From contig JAGVFL010000176.1 in NCBI GenBank assembly GCA_020057645.1, forward strand, positions 1 to 9,627: DNA of 9,627 nt. The letters are read 5' to 3'. Position numbers and translations under genes: made by a program. Numbering within the stretch: the stretch's first letter is position 1; every line of letters begins with the position of its first letter. Under the pieces are notes generated by a model. The model searched no databases, was not told the origin of the DNA, and saw nothing but the letters and a program-made list of their open reading frames with translations. This stretch comes from Candidatus Omnitrophota bacterium. GTDB lineage: Bacteria; Omnitrophota; Gorgyraeia; Gorgyraeales; Gorgyraeaceae. Shown here in pieces: positions 6,288 through 9,627 of the stretch.

Positions 6288-7652
6288 TTAAACAACCACT
6301 CTATTTTTACCGAGAACTTTGGCGTTGCGCACAAGCCTATCTGCCTTTTCCATGAGCTCATCTGACGTAGAACCGTCTATGGGATTCTCGCTCACGCCTA
6401 TAGAGACAGTCAGCTTCTTATCAGACCCGACTGACTTTCCAAGCCCATCCTCTATCTTCTTTCTTATCTCCTCTGCAATGTGAGCAGATTGTCTTTTATT
6501 TTTCTCCGGCAATATTACTACAAATTTATCATCGCGCAGGCGGCCTAACCTGTCAGTTTCCGTCACAGAGCCCTGCAAGATAGCGCTGATCTTTTTTAAA
6601 AGTCCTTTTGTCTCTGCTTCGCCATGGGCTGTATAAAAATTTTTAAAATCGTCCATGTCTATCAAAAGATAACCGCATGGCCTCTGATACGCGATAGCCC
6701 TTTTTATCTCCTCGTCCAGCCTGGTTTTCATATAATTATAATTATACAGGCCCGTCACTTCATCTTTTACGGCAAGCTCTTTTGATTTTCTGATAAGCAT
6801 ATCGTTTTCTACCGCTATCGAGATCTGCTTGGCAAATACCTTCAGCAGTTCTCTCTCATCATCCGTAAAAATAAAATTTTCTTCGTTATTTCCGACTATA
6901 AGCATCCCGCATAATTTCCCGGCGGCCGTTACAGGAATGCCCGCAATATTTTTAAATCCGAGTCTTTTTTCTAAAATATCGGAGGCCATTTCAGACTGTT
7001 TTAATTTCAGTCCGGCCAATTTGTTTTCTTCGATATTGCAGCTGGCCGCCGCGGCATAATCTTTCGAGCCTTCATCCATAAGCATCAATAATGAAACGGC
7101 GTTATTTTCTACGTCTGACACTTTCTGCATTATAAAACCCAGGATGATATTCAGCTCTTTTGAAGACGAAATAAGGTTTCCTATCTGCAAAAGCCCTGAG
7201 AGCGCAAGGACTTTTTTATTTATCTCCAGGTTTATAAGCTTTGTTTTCTCGCTATAGGCCTTCAGCTCCTCCATGTTCTCTCTTATTTTCTGCGTCATGA
7301 TGTTCAGGGATTTGCTCAGGTCGCCGACTTCGTCTTCCCTGTTTATATCTATGCTTTTTGTCACGTCGCCTTTTGCTATTGTCTTCGCATCTTCCGCCAT
7401 CTTTATAACAGGATCTATCATCTCTTTTGTGATATAAAGCCCCAGCAGGGATATAAATATAGATATGAACAATATAAAACTTATATTGCCTAAAGAAAGC
7501 CCGAAAAATAAATTTATATTGGGAAAGATGTACGTTATAACAAGCCAGGCGCATACCAATATCGGAATAAGCGACATCAGGGAAAAAGCTATCATGGTTT
7601 TGTATCTTAAGCCCTTCGGAACTATTGATATGTTTTTTAATAACTTTAGCAT
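6288..7652 (-). CDS. Membrane HAMP-GAF protein with a degenerate GGDEF domain
   Basis: A 454-residue inner-membrane signalling protein. Two membrane segments lie near 20-43 and 55-74 with almost no periplasmic loop. HAMP follows at about 72-126, a short coiled coil to about 148, GAF at about 150-285 and a GGDEF fold at 295-452. The GGDEF fold is recognisable (DEVTGLYNYNYMKTRLDEE, then LLIDMDDFK). The signature is RDDKF at 373-377, the guanine-contacting N-D pair is Y340-T341, and the I-site RxxD reads TETD (364-367). It therefore probably does not make cyclic di-GMP; family knowledge suggests a sensor or GTP/c-di-GMP-binding scaffold. It has its own promoter (7676-7704) and a Shine-Dalgarno GGAGG at 7662-7658, five bases from the ATG. 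As first gene of the pilus motor operon it likely regulates pilus function, which is inference. Confidence 0.9.
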   Translation of the reverse strand: MLKLLKNISIVPKGLRYKTMIAFSLMSLIPILVCAWLVITYIFPNINLFFGLSLGNISFILFISIFISLLGLYITKEMIDPVIKMAEDAKTIAKGDVTKSIDINREDEVGDLSKSLNIMTQKIRENMEELKAYSEKTKLINLEINKKVLALSGLLQIGNLISSSKELNIILGFIMQKVSDVENNAVSLLMLMDEGSKDYAAAASCNIEENKLAGLKLKQSEMASDILEKRLGFKNIAGIPVTAAGKLCGMLIVGNNEENFIFTDDERELLKVFAKQISIAVENDMLIRKSKELAVKDEVTGLYNYNYMKTRLDEEIKRAIAYQRPCGYLLIDMDDFKNFYTAHGEAETKGLLKKISAILQGSVTETDRLGRLRDDKFVVILPEKNKRQSAHIAEEIRKKIEDGLGKSVGSDKKLTVSIGVSENPIDGSTSDELMEKADRLVRNAKVLGKNRVVV

Positions 7653-7675
7653 ATACGCCTCCGCGTTTAATTCAA

Positions 7676-7704
7676 AGTATACAATACAATACGTATAAAT
7701 TCAA
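7676..7704 (-). promoter_or_regulatory. Sigma70-type promoter for the pilus motor operon
   Basis: The minus strand has TTGAAT (7704-7699), a 17-base spacer and TATACT (7681-7676): four of six and five of six consensus matches at ideal spacing. Transcription would start near 7669, leaving a leader of under 20 bases before the ATG at 7652. The -35 box directly abuts the palindrome at 7705-7733, and its T-rich bases are also what would follow that hairpin if it acted as a terminator. This separates the GGDEF-pil unit from the upstream rodA-radical SAM unit. Confidence 0.6.
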
Positions 7705-7733
7705 GTAGGGGACGGTTTGAAACCGTCCCCTAC
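7705..7733. repeat. Perfect GC-rich palindrome containing the radical SAM stop codon; possible weak terminator
   Basis: The arms are GTAGGGGACGGTTT (7705-7718) and AAACCGTCCCCTAC (7720-7733), perfectly complementary around one central base. As RNA it gives about 13 base pairs with a three-base loop. The TAG stop codon of the radical SAM gene (7732-7730) lies inside one arm. On the minus strand it is followed by TTGAATTTAT, a poor U-tract, so termination may be partial. Its sequence is unrelated to the palindrome shared by 6229-6279 and 9312-9348 but has the same design of long perfect arms and one central base. It may be a dispersed repeat of REP type. Confidence 0.85.
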
Positions 7734-9292
7734 GCTATAAACCCCCACGGCAAAGCTTCTTCTTTTTCTTTTTTCTTTAAATAAACTTCGGGGTCGACGC
7801 CTGTTTCCAGAAAAGCCTGATCCCATAGATTATAATTAAAATTTTCCGTCCACGCCTGGAGCCTTAAACCTTTTTCCCACGCCCTCAATATAACCTTCCC
7901 TATGCGTTTATCGCCTCTGGCCAATATTGCCTCAATCCTGCCGGTTTCCGGGCTATGGAAATTAATTTTTATATTTCGCCTTGAACTCAAATACCGCTGT
8001 TTTTCTTTCAATGTTTCCATCTTTTCCATTCCTTCCCTCTCAAAATCAGAATGCGGCTTTGGTATGAAAGGGCTTACGCTTAAATTCACATTCTTTATTT
8101 TTCCTGCCAGGTCTATGATTGCGTCCATATCCTCAAAGGTTTCGCCCGGAAGGCCTACCATGAAATAAAGTTTTACTTTCCGCCATCCTGAATTTAGCGC
8201 AATCCTGGATTTCTCTATGATTTCGGCATTTGTTATTTTCTTATTCAAAGTGCGCCTCAGGCGTTCGCTGCCTGTCTCAGGGGCAAAGGTGAGCCCCGCC
8301 CTTCTTAACGTGTCCATGCCGTTACGCTCTTCAAAAGTGCCTACCCGCAAAGACGGAAGCGATATCTTTACGCCAAGCGGCTTGAATTTCTCTTCAAGCT
8401 TTCCGGCAAGCTCCTCAATATGAGGATAATCGCCCGACGAAAGAGATAATAAAGATATCTCTTCATATCCCGTGTTCTTAACGGATTCCTCGGCTATTTC
8501 CATGATCCTTTTTACGGATCGAATTCTTAAAGGATGGAAGATTTTACATGCCTGGCAGAACTTGCATTCATGCGGGCATCCGCGCATTATCTCTATGCCG
8601 ATTCTATCATGCACGATCTGTATGTACGGGACAGGGAAGTCCGTCGGAAAATAAGAACCGTCTAAATCCTGAACGATGCGTTTTTTTACCGCGCTATTAT
8701 GCCCGGGCGCATAAATTCCTTTTATTTCGGCAAGCGCCTTAAGTATTTCGTTTCTGGAACCTTCAACTTTAAACCTTAAATCTTTAACCAACTTCGCTAT
8801 CTCTAATATTACTTCTTCCGCCTCTCCGATCACAAACGCATCTATGAAATCTGCCAGCGGTTCAGGGTTGAACGCGCACGGCCCGCCGGCTATTACAATA
8901 GGATCACTGCCGCCTCTTTCCCTGCGATGTAACGGCACGCCTCCCAAATCCAGCACATTTAGAATATCCGGATAATTCATCTCATATTGAAGAGAGAAAC
9001 CTATGATATTAAATTCGCTCAAGGCGCGAGACGACTCTAGCGAACAAAGTCTTTCTTTTTTATCCCTTAATCTTTTTTCCATGTCAGGCCACGGGGCAAA
9101 AACCCTTTCGCAGATTATGCCTTCAACCCTGTTTAATATTCCATAAAGAATCTTCATGCCAAGATGGCTCATGCCTATCTCGTAAACATCGGGAAACGAA
9201 AGCGCTATTTTCAAAGCGTTGTCCGTCCATTCTTTATGGACTGCGTTCCATTCGCTATTTATATATCTGCCCGGCCTTAATATGTCTAACAT
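7730..9292 (-). CDS. Radical SAM protein with B12-binding-like N-terminus (TIGR03960-like), C-terminally shortened
   Basis: A 520-residue iron-sulfur enzyme of unknown reaction. The N-terminal region (about 1-190) matches the family opening, with SEWNAV and FPDVYEIGMSHLG (33-45), FAPWPDM (65-71) and a B12-binding-like fold through IAGGPCAFNPEPL (134-146). The radical SAM domain (about 225-440) has the cluster motif C239-x3-C243-x2-C246 in MRGCPHECKFC, and a TFAPETGSERLRR element at 335-347. From memory, relatives run on after LPW(D)xID for about 40-60 residues, ending in a cysteine-containing tail. Here the protein stops at LPWGFIA, where a palindrome begins and supplies the TAG. In Firmicutes this family usually neighbours or fuses to a DUF2344 protein and lies near ribonuclease G; neither is here. 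The start at 9292 has AGGGAAGG eight bases upstream. It is probably cotranscribed with rodA. Confidence 0.9.
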   Translation of the reverse strand: MLDILRPGRYINSEWNAVHKEWTDNALKIALSFPDVYEIGMSHLGMKILYGILNRVEGIICERVFAPWPDMEKRLRDKKERLCSLESSRALSEFNIIGFSLQYEMNYPDILNVLDLGGVPLHRRERGGSDPIVIAGGPCAFNPEPLADFIDAFVIGEAEEVILEIAKLVKDLRFKVEGSRNEILKALAEIKGIYAPGHNSAVKKRIVQDLDGSYFPTDFPVPYIQIVHDRIGIEIMRGCPHECKFCQACKIFHPLRIRSVKRIMEIAEESVKNTGYEEISLLSLSSGDYPHIEELAGKLEEKFKPLGVKISLPSLRVGTFEERNGMDTLRRAGLTFAPETGSERLRRTLNKKITNAEIIEKSRIALNSGWRKVKLYFMVGLPGETFEDMDAIIDLAGKIKNVNLSVSPFIPKPHSDFEREGMEKMETLKEKQRYLSSRRNIKINFHSPETGRIEAILARGDKRIGKVILRAWEKGLRLQAWTENFNYNLWDQAFLETGVDPEVYLKKKEKEEALPWGFIA

Positions 9293-9311
9293 CCTTACTA
9301 CCTTCCCTATT

Positions 9312-9348
9312 TAATGTTACACTCTGACATTGTCAGAGTGTAACATTA
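9312..9348. repeat. Palindromic element, copy 2, between rodA and the radical SAM gene
   Basis: Perfect 18-base arms (9312-9329 and 9331-9348) surround a single central T. The inner arms TTACACTCTGACA/TGTCAGAGTGTAA are the same as in the copy near 6256, and the arms continue with AATG/CATT here. The TAA stop codon of rodA (9348-9346) is the outermost triplet of one arm, and the other arm ends three bases before the radical SAM Shine-Dalgarno (9308-9301). No T-run follows on the minus strand. The match of 28 bases with a site 3.1 kb away in the same orientation marks it as a dispersed element rather than a chance hairpin. Confidence 0.92.
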
Positions 9349-9627
9349 GCGGTGGATTGCGATGCTCTCAAGAATGCCCAATGCTATCATGGTAACTAAA
9401 AGCGACGAGCCGCCGTAACTTACAAGCGGCAGAGGAAGCCCTACGACCGGCATAAAACCCATTGTCATGCTGATATTCACGATCACCTGTATTCCTATTA
9501 TCACGGCCATGCCGCACGCAGCAAGAACTCCGCATGGGTCGTCTGTCTTCCCGGCTATCTCAAAAGCCCTTCTAATCAGAACATAATACAGCGTTAATAA
9601 AATTATACCGCCTATAAAACCCCATTC
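9346..9627 (-). CDS. rodA: RodA, C-terminal 93 residues (rod-shape SEDS peptidoglycan glycosyltransferase; cut by the window edge)
   Basis: The visible 93 residues are the C-terminal part of a SEDS-family polytopic membrane enzyme, which polymerises glycan strands from lipid II for cell elongation together with a class B PBP. The fragment opens with EWGFIGG. It contains three membrane helices and the hallmark MPVVGLPLPLVSYGGSSLL, ending ALGILESIAIHR. PVVG and the SI.(T)HR-like ending match RodA rather than FtsW, which has different residues there. The stop codon lies in the end of a palindrome, but the protein ends close to where RodA normally does. The 5' part lies beyond the right edge. It is probably the end of a cell-shape operon (mreBCD/pbp2 upstream is usual but not visible). 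Radical SAM translation begins 53 bases after the stop. Confidence 0.92.
   Translation of the reverse strand, partial: EWGFIGGIILLTLYYVLIRRAFEIAGKTDDPCGVLAACGMAVIIGIQVIVNISMTMGFMPVVGLPLPLVSYGGSSLLVTMIALGILESIAIHR

Noticed and set aside
7252..7554. Second minus-strand frame of 100 codons inside the GGDEF-like gene
   Set aside because: It is rich in Arg, Lys and Tyr, shares the strand but not the frame with the HAMP and membrane region, and has no start signal.
8445..8468. Inverted repeat AAGAGATA/TATCTCTT
   Set aside because: It has short AT-rich arms inside the radical SAM coding sequence, with no sign of a role beyond chance.
9312..9348. Intrinsic terminator after rodA
   Set aside because: The hairpin is strong, but it is followed by AATAGGG on the coding strand rather than a T-run, and the next gene lacks a visible promoter.

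Overview
The window is part of a bacterial chromosome of moderate GC content. Every gene I can support is on the minus strand, so transcription runs from the right edge to the left edge. Two units can be separated. The first, at the right, holds the end of rodA (cell-elongation SEDS glycosyltransferase; 9346-9627, cut by the window edge) and a radical SAM/B12-binding-like protein of unknown function (7730-9292). The second starts at a recognisable sigma70-type promoter (7676-7704). It encodes a membrane HAMP-GAF-GGDEF-like protein, the retraction ATPase PilT, a free-standing MshEN domain, two tandem PilB/GspE-type assembly ATPases and the platform protein PilC. At the extreme left edge a further gene begins (start codon at 7-5), with a perfect Shine-Dalgarno and its own extended -10. 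By context it may be a pilin or another pilus component, but only two codons are visible.

Together these form a type IV pilus (or related type IV filament/type II secretion-like) motor module. PilB-type ATPases drive extension, PilT drives retraction, PilC couples the motor to the filament, and the extra MshEN and GGDEF-like genes suggest nucleotide second-messenger input. The GGDEF domain has lost its signature, its guanine-binding residues and the I-site arginine, so it probably senses rather than synthesises. The three MshEN units each depart from the c-di-GMP-binding consensus in a different way.

The most unusual structure is not protein-coding. Four of the gene junctions carry long, nearly perfect palindromes that touch or lie close behind the upstream stop codon. 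Two of them (around 6256 and 9330) share the same 28-nt core 3.1 kb apart. One (7705-7733) provides the stop codon of the radical SAM protein exactly where its family normally continues. One (1316-1364) fills the pilB-pilC gap and leaves pilC without a visible ribosome-binding site. A 24-bp direct repeat (47-94) lies just after pilC. This pattern suggests dispersed palindromic elements settling at gene ends.

Organism: dense packing, a split PilB/MshEN/PilT/PilC set and rodA next to this radical SAM family would suit Omnitrophota or another deep-branching Gram-negative lineage. This is a low-confidence inference from gene content, with no marker gene present. I see no RNA gene, CRISPR array or intact transposase. 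The longest stretch outside genes is about 100 bases.
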